Part shown: piece after piece, positions 38,812 to 47,086 of the stretch
Position numbering within the stretch: the first letter of the stretch is position 1
Layout: every line of letters starts with the position of its first letter
Assembly: GCF_014323705.1 (NCBI RefSeq)
Contig: NZ_JABVEC010000022.1
Location: forward strand, 62,001-126,000
DNA: 64,000 bases
Reading direction: 5' to 3'
DNA from: Actinomadura alba
GTDB lineage: Bacteria > Actinomycetota > Actinomycetes > Streptosporangiales > Streptosporangiaceae
The notes under the pieces: model-generated
What the model saw: the letters and a program-made list of their open reading frames with translations, nothing else
Told to the model about the DNA's origin: nothing
The model's database searches: none
Program-made: the position numbers and the translations under genes

Positions 38812-38878
38812 GGCATCGGCACCGACACCGGCACCGGAGCCGACCCCGACCCCGGCCCCGGCGCCGGCACCGGTGGCG
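38812..38878. repeat. Low-complexity ACCGG/CCCCG run between convergent genes
   Basis: Degenerate repeats of CACCGG, CCGACC and CCCGGC fill the intergenic spacer between the unknown gene and the ABC exporter stop codons. It could form alternative hairpins that end both transcripts. Confidence 0.5.
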
Positions 38879-38884
38879 ACGCCC

Positions 38885-40882
38885 TTACTCGACCTCGGCC
38901 AGGGCCTGCGCGAACTGCGCCGCGTAGAGCCGCGCGTAGGCGCCGCCGGCTTCGAGGAGGCCGCTGTGCGTCCCCTGCTCGACGATCCGCCCGGACTCCA
39001 TGACCAGGATCAGGTCGGCGTCGCGGATGGTGGACAGGCGGTGCGCGATGACGAAGCTGGTCCTGCCCTCGCGCAGTGATTTCATGGCCCGCTGGATGAG
39101 CACCTCGGTACGGGTGTCCACCGAGCTGGTCGCCTCGTCGAGGATCAGGATCGCGGGCTCGGCGAGGAAGGCCCGGGCGATGGTGATGAGCTGCTTCTCG
39201 CCCGCGCTGACGTTGGCGCCCTCGTCATCGAGGACCGTCTCGTAACCGTCGGGCAGGGTGCGCACGAAATGGTCGACGTGCGTGGCCTTGGCCGCCTCGA
39301 CGAGCCGTTCCCGGCTCGCGCCTGACGCGCCGTACGCGATGTTCTCGGCGATCGTGCCGCCGAACAGCCAGGCGTCCTGGAGCACCATCCCGGTCTTGGA
39401 CCGCAACTCCTCGCGGGTCATCGCGGAGATGTCGGTGCCGTCCAGGGTGATCCGCCCGCCCGTGACGTCGTAGAACCGCATCAGCAGGTTGACCAGCGTG
39501 GTCTTCCCCGCGCCGGTCGGACCGACGATGGCCACCGTCTGGCCCGGCTCGACGGTCAGCGAGAGATCCTCGATCAGCGGCGTGTCCGGGGTGTAGCGGA
39601 AGGAGACGTCACGGAACTCCACCCTGCCGCGCACCTCCGCCGGCCGCTCCGGCTCGGCCGGGTCGGGCTCCTGCTCGCGGGCGTCGAGCAGCGCGAAGAC
39701 GCGCTCGGCCGACGCCATGCCCGACTGCAGCAGGTTGGCCATGCTCGCCACCTGGGTGAGCGGCTGGCTGAACTGCCGGGAGTACTGGATGAACGCCTGG
39801 ACCTCGCCGAGTGAGAGCGTTCCGGAGGCGACCCGCAGCGCGCCGACCACCGCCACGAGCACGTAGTTCAGATTGCCGATGAACATCATCGCCGGCTGGA
39901 TCGTTCCGGAGATGAACTGCGCCCTGAAGCTGGAGTCGTACAGGCTCTCGTTGTGCTCCTTGAAGGTCGCCGCGGCCTGGTCCTGCCGGCCGAAGACCTT
40001 GACCAGCGAGTGCCCGGTGTACATCTCCTCGATGTGCCCGTTGAGCCGCCCGGTGGTGCCCCACTGCTTCACGAACTGCGGCCGGGCCCGCTTGCCGATC
40101 ATGCTGACGACGACGACCGAGAGGGGTACGGTCACCAGCGCGATCCCGGCGAGCAACGGAGAGATGAAGATCATCATGCCCAGCACACCGATGATCGTCA
40201 GCAGCGAGGTGACGATCTGGCTGAGGGTCTGCTGCAGGGTCTGGGACAGGTTGTCGATGTCGTTGGTGACCCGGCTGAGCACCTCACCGCGCGGCTGCCC
40301 GTCGAAGTAGCTCAGCGGCAGCCGGGCCAGCTTGCTCTGTGCCTGCTCGCGCATCCGGAACATCGGCCGCTGTACGACGGCGGTGGTCAGCCGGCCCTGC
40401 ATCAGTCCCAGCAGCGACGCGCCGATGTAGATCGCCAAGACGATCAGCAGGACGTTGCCGACCTGCCCGAAGTCGATGCCGTGCCCTGGCACGACGTCCA
40501 TCGATTCGAGCATGTCCGCTTGGGTGCCGTCGCCCTGCTGCCGCAGGCGCTCCACGGCCTCGGCCTTGGTCTCGCCGGCCGGGATCTGCCGGCTCACGAC
40601 GCCGGAGAAGATCAGGTCGGTCGCGTGGCCGAGGATCCGCGGGCCGAGGACGGACAGGGTGACGCCGCCGACCGCGAGCGCGAGGGTGAGCAGGACGAGC
40701 GTGCGTTCCGGCCGCATCATGCGCAGCAGCCTGCGGCTCGAACCGCGGAAGTCCAGCGACTTCTCGGTGGGCATGCCGCCCATGAAGGCCGCGGGCCCGC
40801 GGCCCGCGCCGGCGCCCGCGGGACCGGGCCCGCGACTCGGGGTCGGGCGTTCGCCGGGGGCCTGCGAAGTGGGGGAGCTCAT
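38885..40882 (-). CDS. ABC exporter half-transporter, subunit with canonical catalytic site
   Basis: This 665-residue type IV exporter subunit has six transmembrane helices (about 65-370) and one ATPase domain (about 420-660). Its Walker A is 'VGPTGAGKTT', Walker B ends in Glu ('LILDEATSS') and the switch is His ('VIAHRLST'), but its signature is degenerate ('NVSAGEKQ' for LSGGQ). The partner encoded upstream has exactly the opposite defects, so the two form a heterodimer with one working and one inactive ATP site (TM287/288- or BmrCD-type). A Pro/Gly-rich N-terminal extension precedes helix 1. ATG at 40882 overlaps the previous TGA by four bases. The substrate is probably a drug or lipid. 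Confidence 0.9.
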   Translation of the reverse strand: MSSPTSQAPGERPTPSRGPGPAGAGAGRGPAAFMGGMPTEKSLDFRGSSRRLLRMMRPERTLVLLTLALAVGGVTLSVLGPRILGHATDLIFSGVVSRQIPAGETKAEAVERLRQQGDGTQADMLESMDVVPGHGIDFGQVGNVLLIVLAIYIGASLLGLMQGRLTTAVVQRPMFRMREQAQSKLARLPLSYFDGQPRGEVLSRVTNDIDNLSQTLQQTLSQIVTSLLTIIGVLGMMIFISPLLAGIALVTVPLSVVVVSMIGKRARPQFVKQWGTTGRLNGHIEEMYTGHSLVKVFGRQDQAAATFKEHNESLYDSSFRAQFISGTIQPAMMFIGNLNYVLVAVVGALRVASGTLSLGEVQAFIQYSRQFSQPLTQVASMANLLQSGMASAERVFALLDAREQEPDPAEPERPAEVRGRVEFRDVSFRYTPDTPLIEDLSLTVEPGQTVAIVGPTGAGKTTLVNLLMRFYDVTGGRITLDGTDISAMTREELRSKTGMVLQDAWLFGGTIAENIAYGASGASRERLVEAAKATHVDHFVRTLPDGYETVLDDEGANVSAGEKQLITIARAFLAEPAILILDEATSSVDTRTEVLIQRAMKSLREGRTSFVIAHRLSTIRDADLILVMESGRIVEQGTHSGLLEAGGAYARLYAAQFAQALAEVE

Positions 40883-42663
40883 GCGGCCTCCTGCTCGGTG
40901 AGCTGGGAGAGCACGATCTCCCGGTAGGTCTCGTTGTCTTCCATCAGTTCCCGGTGGGTGCCGGTGCCGACGATGCGGCCCTCGTCGAGCACGATGATGC
41001 GGTCGGCGTGGCGGATGGTGCTGACCCGCTGGGCCACGATGACGACGGTGGCGTCGGCCGTCTCCTGGGCCAGCGCGGCGCGCAGTGCCGCGTCCGTCGC
41101 GTAGTCGAGGGCGGAGAACGAGTCGTCGAACAGGTAGATCTCGGGCCGGTGGACGAGTGCGCGCGCGATGGCCAGGCGCTGGCGCTGGCCGCCGGAGACG
41201 TTCGTGCCGCCCTGGGCGATGGGCGCGTCGAGACCCTCGGGCATCGCCTCGACGAAGTCGCGGGCCTGCGCGATCTCGAGCGCGTGCCACAGTTCCTCGT
41301 CGGTGGCGTCGGGCTTGCCGTACCGCAGGTTCGAGGCGACCGTGCCGGAGAAGAGGTACGGCTTCTGCGGCACGAAGCCGATCGCCTTCGCCAGCGCCGC
41401 CGGGTCGATCTCGCGCACGTCGACGCCGTCGACGAGCACGGTGCCGCCGGTGGCGTCGAAGAGCCGGGGGATGAGGTTGAGCAGGGTCGTCTTGCCGCTG
41501 CCGGTGCTGCCGATGACGGCCGTGGTCTCACCCGGCCCGGCGACCAGTTCGATGCCGCGCAGCACGGGTTCCTCGGCGCCGGGATAGCGGAACTCCGCAT
41601 CGCGCAGTTCCAGGCGGCCACGGGCGGTGGAGCCGGTGACCGGCTCGGCAGGGGGGACGACGCTGGAATCGGTCTCGAGCACCTCCTGGATGCGGTCGGC
41701 GCAGACCTCGGCCCGGGGCACCATCATGAACATGAACGTCGCCATCATGACCGACATGAGGATCTGCATGAGATAGCTGAGGAAGGCGGTCAGCGCGCCG
41801 ATCCGCATGTCGCCCTGGTCGATGCGGGCGCCGCCGAACCACAGCACGGCGATGCTGGAGCAGTTCACGACCAGCATGACCGTGGGGAACATCAGCGCCA
41901 TGAGGCGGCCGACGGCGGTGGACACCTCGAACAGGTCGGTATTGGACCGAGCGAACCGGTCCCGCTCGTGCTTGTCGCGGACGAAGGCGCGGATGACGCG
42001 GACACCGGTGATCTGCTCACGCAGTACGGAGTTGATGCCGTCGATGCGTTCCTGCATGACGTGGAACAGCGGCCGGAGCCGTGAGATGAGCAGGCCGATG
42101 AGCACGGCGAGCACCGGAATGATGATGAGTACGAGCGAGGACAGCGGCACGTCCAGGTGGAGCGCCATCAGGATGCCGCCGACGCACATGATCGGGGCCG
42201 ACACCATGAGGGTGAAGGTCATCAGCACCAGCATCTGGACCTGCTGGACGTCGTTGGTGGTCCGCGTGATCAGCGTGGGGGTGCCGAACCGGCCGACCTC
42301 GCGGGCGGAGAAGCTCTGCACCCGGTCGAAGATCGCTGCGCGGACGTCACGGCCGACCGCCATCGCGGTGCGGGCACCGAAGTAGACGGCGCCGATCGAG
42401 CAGATGATCTGCGCCAGCGTGACTGCGAGCATCACGCCACCGATCTGCATGATGTAGCCGATGTCGCCCACGACCACGCCGTGGTCGATGATGTCGGCGT
42501 TGAGCGTCGGCAGGTAGAGCGTGGCGAGGGTCTGCACCAGTTGCAGCGCCACGATCACGGCCATCGAGCGGTGGTAGGGGCGGACGAAGTCGCGCAGAAG
42601 TCGGATCAGCACATGGTCTCTTTCGGGGGGTTCGGGGAGGGAGGAGGCCGGGGCGGTCGTCAC
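40879..42663 (-). CDS. ABC exporter half-transporter, subunit with degenerate catalytic site
   Basis: This 594-residue partner has six transmembrane helices (30-320) and an ATPase domain (345-585). Walker A 'IGSTGSGKTT' and signature 'NVSGGQRQRLAIARA' are intact. The Walker B catalytic Glu is replaced by Ser ('YLFDDSFSALD') and the switch His by Gln ('IVAQRVSTI'). Together with the downstream subunit it makes an asymmetric exporter in which only the composite site formed with this signature hydrolyses ATP. GTG at 42663 is the likely start. It lies 140 bases after the tetR gene, the first gene of the operon. Confidence 0.9.
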   Translation of the reverse strand: MTTAPASSLPEPPERDHVLIRLLRDFVRPYHRSMAVIVALQLVQTLATLYLPTLNADIIDHGVVVGDIGYIMQIGGVMLAVTLAQIICSIGAVYFGARTAMAVGRDVRAAIFDRVQSFSAREVGRFGTPTLITRTTNDVQQVQMLVLMTFTLMVSAPIMCVGGILMALHLDVPLSSLVLIIIPVLAVLIGLLISRLRPLFHVMQERIDGINSVLREQITGVRVIRAFVRDKHERDRFARSNTDLFEVSTAVGRLMALMFPTVMLVVNCSSIAVLWFGGARIDQGDMRIGALTAFLSYLMQILMSVMMATFMFMMVPRAEVCADRIQEVLETDSSVVPPAEPVTGSTARGRLELRDAEFRYPGAEEPVLRGIELVAGPGETTAVIGSTGSGKTTLLNLIPRLFDATGGTVLVDGVDVREIDPAALAKAIGFVPQKPYLFSGTVASNLRYGKPDATDEELWHALEIAQARDFVEAMPEGLDAPIAQGGTNVSGGQRQRLAIARALVHRPEIYLFDDSFSALDYATDAALRAALAQETADATVVIVAQRVSTIRHADRIIVLDEGRIVGTGTHRELMEDNETYREIVLSQLTEQEAA

Positions 42664-42803
42664 CGGCGTGGCCGTCCGTGCCTGGACGCGAGCCTCCGCG
42701 GGATCACGCCGGACAGGGGCCGCGGGTCAGGGTACGGGCGCGCGGCCGAAAGCGCACCGGGTTTTCCGGGTGGCCGGTGCGCGCGGGGCGGAGGACGGGG
42801 CGC

Positions 42804-43439
42804 TCATGCGCGCCGGCCCTCATGGGCGCGCGCCGCGGGGGCGATCAGTTCGATCGCGTCGCGCACCACGGCGGCGAACGGCGCGGTGGTCTCCGTGCGC
42901 AGATAGTGGCGGGTGGCCGTCCGCGCGGCGCTCGTCACCGCGGCGGCGAGGACCCTCGGGAACAGGTCACGCTCGGGGTCGGTGCCGGTACGAGCGGCGA
43001 TCGCCTCGGCGAGCGGCCCCTCGACCGCGGTCAGGCCCTTGAGGTACTCGCCGCGCAGGGCCGGCTCGGAGATGAACATGCGCATCGTGACCTTGTCCGG
43101 CTCGGAGCGGCCGGCGTACTCCTCCGCCATCGCGTGGCCGATCGCCTCGGCGAGCGGCTCCTCGGGCGGCCGGGCGCGGAGGGCCGCTCCGATGCGCTGT
43201 GCCCGCTGGACGCTGAGGAAGCAGATGGCCTCCTCGCGGCTGGAGAAGTAGTTGTTGTACGTCCGCGGGGAGACGCCGGCCTCGGCGGCGATGTCGTCCA
43301 CCCGTACGTTCTGGAGCCCGCGCTCGAGCGCCAGCCGCAGGGCCGCCCTGCTCAGGGCCTCGCGGGTGGCGAGCTTCTTGCGGGCGCGAAGTCCGCTCCG
43401 CCCCGCTTCCCCCAGCTGGTCACCGATGTCGGTAGTCAT
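42804..43439 (-). CDS. TetR family regulator of the ABC exporter operon
   Basis: This 211-residue repressor has a long basic N-terminus ('GLRARKKLATREALSRAALRLALERG', in outline), a helix-turn-helix 'VRVDDIAAEAGVSPRTYNNYFSSREEAI' (35-65), and an all-helical ligand domain ending 'FAAVVRDAIELIAPAAR'. It heads the operon tetR-ABC-ABC, and a near-perfect palindrome sits 20 bases before its ATG. This is the classical layout of an autoregulated drug-efflux operon in which the exported compound lifts repression. ATG at 43439 is used; the longer frame upstream covers the palindrome and is not coding. Confidence 0.88.
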   Translation of the reverse strand: MTTDIGDQLGEAGRSGLRARKKLATREALSRAALRLALERGLQNVRVDDIAAEAGVSPRTYNNYFSSREEAICFLSVQRAQRIGAALRARPPEEPLAEAIGHAMAEEYAGRSEPDKVTMRMFISEPALRGEYLKGLTAVEGPLAEAIAARTGTDPERDLFPRVLAAAVTSAARTATRHYLRTETTAPFAAVVRDAIELIAPAARAHEGRRA

Positions 43440-43459
43440 CCCGGGCAATATATCCGGAA

Positions 43460-43493
43460 GTTGCGCGACACGCATAATTTCGTGCCGCGCAAC
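43460..43493 (-). promoter_or_regulatory. TetR operator of the exporter operon
   Basis: GTTGCGCGACACG (43460-43472) and CGTGCCGCGCAAC (43481-43493) are inverted 13-bp arms with one mismatch, separated by the AT-rich CATAATTT. The site lies 21-54 bases ahead of the tetR start and includes a possible -10 element in the spacer, so binding would block transcription. Confidence 0.78.
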
Positions 43494-43553
43494 AGCCGTA
43501 CAACTGACGGTGCGGGCGACGGTGCGCGCGACCGCCACGCGCCCGCGGCCGGC

Positions 43554-44324
43554 TCAGTTCGCCAGGGTGGCGTGCATCTCCCAGACCAGCACCTCGGCCG
43601 GCTCGGTGGCGGTGATCCGCTGACCGCCGGTCGCGGTGAAGCGCACCGCGTCACCGGTGCCGAGCTCGCCCGCGCCCTCCAGCGTCACGCCGCCGCGCGG
43701 CACGAACAGGTGCAGGAACGGCGCCTCGGGCAGTTCGACGGTCTGTCCGGGCTGAAGCCGGGCGGCGTGCAGGGCCGCGTAGCGATTCCTGATCCGGATG
43801 GCGGCGGCACCGTCGTGCCGGTCCATCCCGGACGCCACCGGCACGAGCCCACCGGCCAGCAGCTCGTCCTCGATCTCGAGCTGCTCGTACCCGGGGGTGA
43901 TGCCGGCCTCGTCGGGCACCACCCACATCTGGACGAAATGCACCGGGTCGGTGTGCTCGCCGCCGCCGCTCAGCCGCCAGGAGTCGTTCTTCTCCGAGTG
44001 CAGGATGCCCGTGCCCGCGCTCATCCGCTGGGCCAGCCCCGGATAGATGACGCCCGAATGGCCGGTCGAGTCCTGGTGCACCAGCGAGCCGGTCATCACC
44101 CACGTGACGATCTCCATGTCGCGGTGCGGGTGCGTCTCGAAGCCGCTGCCGGGCCGTACGACGTCGTCGTTGTTGACCAGCAGCACCCCGTGGTGGGTGT
44201 TCCCGGGGTCGGAGTGCCGGCCGAAGGAGAAGGAGTGCTTGGAGTCCAGCCAATCGATCTTCGTCGCGAAGCGCTCGCCGGAGCGGCGAACGTCAACGTC
44301 GGGACGCCGGGCGGTGGTGGTCAT
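43554..44324 (-). CDS. Pirin family protein
   Basis: This 256-residue bicupin has the pirin metal site in the first cupin: 'THHGVLLVNNDDVVRPGSGFETHPHRDMEIVTWVMTGSLVHQDS', in outline, with His-x-His and Glu ligands, then 'GIYPG'-like 'GVIYPGLAQRMSAGTGILHSEKN' and 'VHFVQMWVVPDE'. The second cupin ('PFLHLFVPRGGVTLEGAGEL') lacks metal ligands as usual. Bacterial pirins of this type act as quercetinase-like dioxygenases or redox-sensing proteins. Its ATG overlaps the stop of the upstream GNAT gene (ATGA), so the two are coupled. Confidence 0.88.
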   Translation of the reverse strand: MTTTARRPDVDVRRSGERFATKIDWLDSKHSFSFGRHSDPGNTHHGVLLVNNDDVVRPGSGFETHPHRDMEIVTWVMTGSLVHQDSTGHSGVIYPGLAQRMSAGTGILHSEKNDSWRLSGGGEHTDPVHFVQMWVVPDEAGITPGYEQLEIEDELLAGGLVPVASGMDRHDGAAAIRIRNRYAALHAARLQPGQTVELPEAPFLHLFVPRGGVTLEGAGELGTGDAVRFTATGGQRITATEPAEVLVWEMHATLAN

Positions 44325-44626
44325 GACGGGTTCCTCTCCTGGTTCCTCTCATGGACGAGGTCGGCGTAGTCCGGGTGGCGGGCGATCCAGGCCCGCACGA
44401 AGGGACACAGGGGCCGCACCCGCAGGCCGCGCCGCCGGGCATCGTCGAGTGCGGCGCGGGCGAGCGTGCCGCCGAGGCCACGGCCCTCCACTCTGGGCAG
44501 CACCTCGACGTGGGGCAGCACCATCACGTCGGCCGTGACCTGGTAGTCGGCGAATCCGATGAGGTCGCCGTCCAGATACGCCTCGTACCGGTGCCGGTCC
44601 GTGGCATCGATCACCGAAACGTCCAT
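44321..44626 (-). CDS. Short GNAT-type N-acetyltransferase (YjdJ/Gcn5-related, DUF-type)
   Basis: These 101 residues form the minimal GNAT fold: 'RYEAYLDGDLIGFADYQV' strands, 'MVLPHVEVLPRVEGRGLGGTLARAALDDARRRGLRVRPLCPFVRAWIARHPDYADLV', in outline, with the acetyl-CoA pyrophosphate loop R-x-x-G-x-G/A as 'VEGRGLGGTL' and the 'CPFVRAWIARHPEY' ending typical of YidJ-like acetyltransferases. It heads the GNAT-pirin operon. The upstream 170-base region holds an AT-rich palindrome at 44704-44723. Confidence 0.82.
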   Translation of the reverse strand: MDVSVIDATDRHRYEAYLDGDLIGFADYQVTADVMVLPHVEVLPRVEGRGLGGTLARAALDDARRRGLRVRPLCPFVRAWIARHPDYADLVHERNQERNPS

Positions 44627-44703
44627 AACTCCTCCGAGGTCGGCGCTTTCCGCCCGAGATCGCTGACGGGCCGGCAGGTCGTTCGATCTGCCTTCGCCTC
44701 AAC

Positions 44704-44723
44704 ATAGTTTATGTGTCAACTAT
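44704..44723 (-). promoter_or_regulatory. AT-rich inverted repeat upstream of the GNAT-pirin operon
   Basis: ATAGTT and AACTAT are inverted arms around an 8-base spacer; on the operon strand the site reads ATAGTTGACACATAAACTAT, which also contains TTGACA. Sites of this shape are bound by MarR-type regulators; none is encoded nearby, so the regulator would act in trans. Confidence 0.55.
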
Positions 44724-44793
44724 TTCTCCGGGCTACGCCCGCTGAACGGGACCGGGCCCGTTCAGCAGGCGGCCGGCCGCCGGCCGGAGTGCC

Positions 44794-45648
44794 TCACACG
44801 CCCACGGGGTGCCAGACCGTCTTGGTCTCCAGGAAGGCGGTCAGCCGTCCGGTGCCGGGGTCCGCGGTCCAGTCGGTGTCCGCCGCCGGGCGCAGCACCC
44901 GCTTGAGGTTCTCGGCCGCCGCCTGCTCCAGCGACGTCGCCAGCTCGGCCGGGGCACCGGCCAGGTCGAGCGCGTTGACGTCCATGTGCGAGGCCAGCCA
45001 CGGGGCCAGTTCGGCCGCCTGGCCGGTGAGCAGGTTGACGACCCCGCCCGGCAGGTCCGAGGTGGCCAGTACCTCGGCCAGCGTGATGGACGGCAACGGG
45101 CTCTCGGTGACCGTCACGCAGGTGTTGCCGGTGGCGATGACCGGCGCGATCACCGAGACCAGGCCGAGCAGCGGCGAGGCCGGGGCGAGCACGCCCACCA
45201 CGCCCGTCGGCTCAGGCGTCGAGAAGTTGAAGTACGGGCCCGAGACGGGGTTGGCGGCACCGGCGACCGCGCCGATCTTGTCGGTCCAGCCCGCGTACCA
45301 GACCCATCGGTCGATCGCGGCGTCGACCTCGGCGGCGGCGGGGGCCCTGCCCATCCCGGCCGACCTCAGCTCGTCGACGAACTGCGCCTTGCGCCCTTCG
45401 AGCATCTCCGCGACGCGGTAGAGGATCTGCCCCCGGTTGTAGGCGGTGCGCGACGACCATCCGCCGAACGCCTTGCGCGCGGCGACGACGGCGTCGCGCA
45501 CGTCCTTGCGCGAAGCGCGGGAGGCGTTGGCCACGAACTTCCCCTTGGCGTCGGTCACCACATAGGACCTGCCCGACTCCGAGCGGGGGAAGGCCCCGCC
45601 GATGAACAGTTTGTAGGTCTTGCGCACATTCACGCGTTCGGTGCTCAT
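44794..45648 (-). CDS. Truncated-type aldehyde dehydrogenase paralogue without catalytic cysteine
   Basis: This 284-residue protein is related to the N-terminal cofactor-binding part of aldehyde dehydrogenases ('YKLFIGGAFPRSESGRSYVV', 'NRGQILYRVAEMLEGRK', 'PTGVVGVLAPASPLLGLVSVIAPVIATGNTCVTVTE', in outline). After 'VVNLLTGQAAELAPWLASH' the catalytic half is mostly absent: there is no ELGG Glu motif and no GQxC cysteine. The same short partner accompanies a full-length aldehyde dehydrogenase and deoC in other actinomycetes, so it is a family feature, not a fresh truncation. It is coupled by an ATGA overlap to the full enzyme and probably acts as a non-catalytic subunit. Confidence 0.8.
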   Translation of the reverse strand: MSTERVNVRKTYKLFIGGAFPRSESGRSYVVTDAKGKFVANASRASRKDVRDAVVAARKAFGGWSSRTAYNRGQILYRVAEMLEGRKAQFVDELRSAGMGRAPAAAEVDAAIDRWVWYAGWTDKIGAVAGAANPVSGPYFNFSTPEPTGVVGVLAPASPLLGLVSVIAPVIATGNTCVTVTESPLPSITLAEVLATSDLPGGVVNLLTGQAAELAPWLASHMDVNALDLAGAPAELATSLEQAAAENLKRVLRPAADTDWTADPGTGRLTAFLETKTVWHPVGV

Positions 45649-47084
45649 TTGAGGTAGGCCCCCAGTCCGTGTCGTCCGCCCTCACGGCCGAAGCCGGATT
45701 CCTTGTAGCCGCCGAACGGCGAGGCCGGGTCGAACTTGTTGAAGGTGTTCGCCCAGACCACTCCGGCGCGCAGCCGCTCGGCCATCCACAGGATGCGCGA
45801 GCCCTTCTCGGTCCACACCCCGGCCGACAGGCCGTACGGGGTGTTGTTGGCCTTCTCGATCGCCTCGGCGGGCGTACGGAACGTCAGCACCGACAGCACC
45901 GGGCCGAAGATCTCCTCGCGGGCGATGCGGTGCGACGCGGCGACCCCGGTGAACACGGTGGGCGCGAACCAGAAGCCCCGCTCCGGCAGCTCGCACGGCG
46001 GCGACCAGCGGGTGGCGCCCTCGTCCTCACCGGCCTGCGACAGCTCACGGATCTTGTCGAGCTGGGCGGCGGAGTTGATCGCGCCGATGTCGGTGTTCTT
46101 GTCCAGCGGGTCGCCGACGCGCAGGGTGGCCATGCGGGTCTTGAGCCGGTCGAGCAGCTCCTCGGCGATCGACTCCTGCACCAGCAGGCGCGACCCGGCG
46201 CAGCACACGTGGCCCTGGTTGAAGAAGATCCCGTTGACGATGCCCTCGACCGCCTGGTCGAGGGGAGCGTCGTCGAAGACCACGTTCGCGGCCTTCCCGC
46301 CGAGCTCCAGCGTCAGCTTCTTCCCCGTCCCGGCGACCGACCGCGCGATCTGCCGGCCCACGTCGGTCGAGCCGGTGAACGCGACCTTGTCGACGCCCTG
46401 GTGCTCGACCAGCGCGCGGCCCGTGCCGCCCGCACCGGTGATGATGTTCACCACGCCGGGGGGCAGGTCGGCCTGCCGGCAGATCTCGGCGAACAGCAGT
46501 GCCGTCAGGGGCGTGGTCTCGGCGGGCTTGAGCACCACCGTGTTGCCGCAGGCCAGCGCCGGCGCGATCTTCCAGGCCAGCATGAGCAGCGGGAAGTTCC
46601 ACGGGATCACCTGGCCGGCGACGCCCAGCGGCCTCGGGGCGGGCCCGAATCCGGCGTGCTCCAGCTTGTCGGCCCAGCCCGCGTAGTAGAAGAAGTGGGC
46701 GGCGACCAGGGGAACGTCCACGTCACGCGACTCGCGGATCGGCTTGCCGTTGTCGATCGACTCGAGTACCGCGAGCTCACGGGACCGCTCCTGGATGAGC
46801 CGGGCGATGCGGAAGAGGTACTTCGCCCGCTCGCGGCCGGGCATCGGCCCCCAGACCTTGTCGTAGGCCTGCCTCGCCGCCGTGACCGCGCGATCGACGT
46901 CCTCGGCGGTGGCGAAGGCGACCTCGGCGAGTACCTCCTCGGTCGCCGGGTTGATCGACTTGTGGTGGTCCTCGCCCGTGCTGTCGACCCACTCGCCGCC
47001 GATGAAGAGCCCGTAGGTGGCCCTGATGTCGACGATGTCGCGTGACTCGGGCGCCGGGGCGTATTCGAACAGCTTGCCGCTCAT
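45645..47084 (-). CDS. Aldehyde dehydrogenase of the deoC operon
   Basis: This 479-residue NAD-dependent enzyme probably oxidises the acetaldehyde that DeoC releases from deoxyribose 5-phosphate. Marks: 'YGLFIGGEWVDS' (25-36), 'GVAGQVIPWNFPLLMLAWKIAPALACGNTVVLKPAE', in outline, 'VAFTGSTDVGRQI', general-base Glu in 'LTLELGGKAANVVF', catalytic Cys in 'NQGHVCCAGSRL' (two adjacent cysteines, as in betaine-type enzymes), and 'KESGFGREGG'. ATG at 47084 lies two bases after deoC. Following it is the short paralogue. Confidence 0.9.
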   Translation of the reverse strand: MSGKLFEYAPAPESRDIVDIRATYGLFIGGEWVDSTGEDHHKSINPATEEVLAEVAFATAEDVDRAVTAARQAYDKVWGPMPGRERAKYLFRIARLIQERSRELAVLESIDNGKPIRESRDVDVPLVAAHFFYYAGWADKLEHAGFGPAPRPLGVAGQVIPWNFPLLMLAWKIAPALACGNTVVLKPAETTPLTALLFAEICRQADLPPGVVNIITGAGGTGRALVEHQGVDKVAFTGSTDVGRQIARSVAGTGKKLTLELGGKAANVVFDDAPLDQAVEGIVNGIFFNQGHVCCAGSRLLVQESIAEELLDRLKTRMATLRVGDPLDKNTDIGAINSAAQLDKIRELSQAGEDEGATRWSPPCELPERGFWFAPTVFTGVAASHRIAREEIFGPVLSVLTFRTPAEAIEKANNTPYGLSAGVWTEKGSRILWMAERLRAGVVWANTFNKFDPASPFGGYKESGFGREGGRHGLGAYLK

Positions 47085-47086
47085 CC

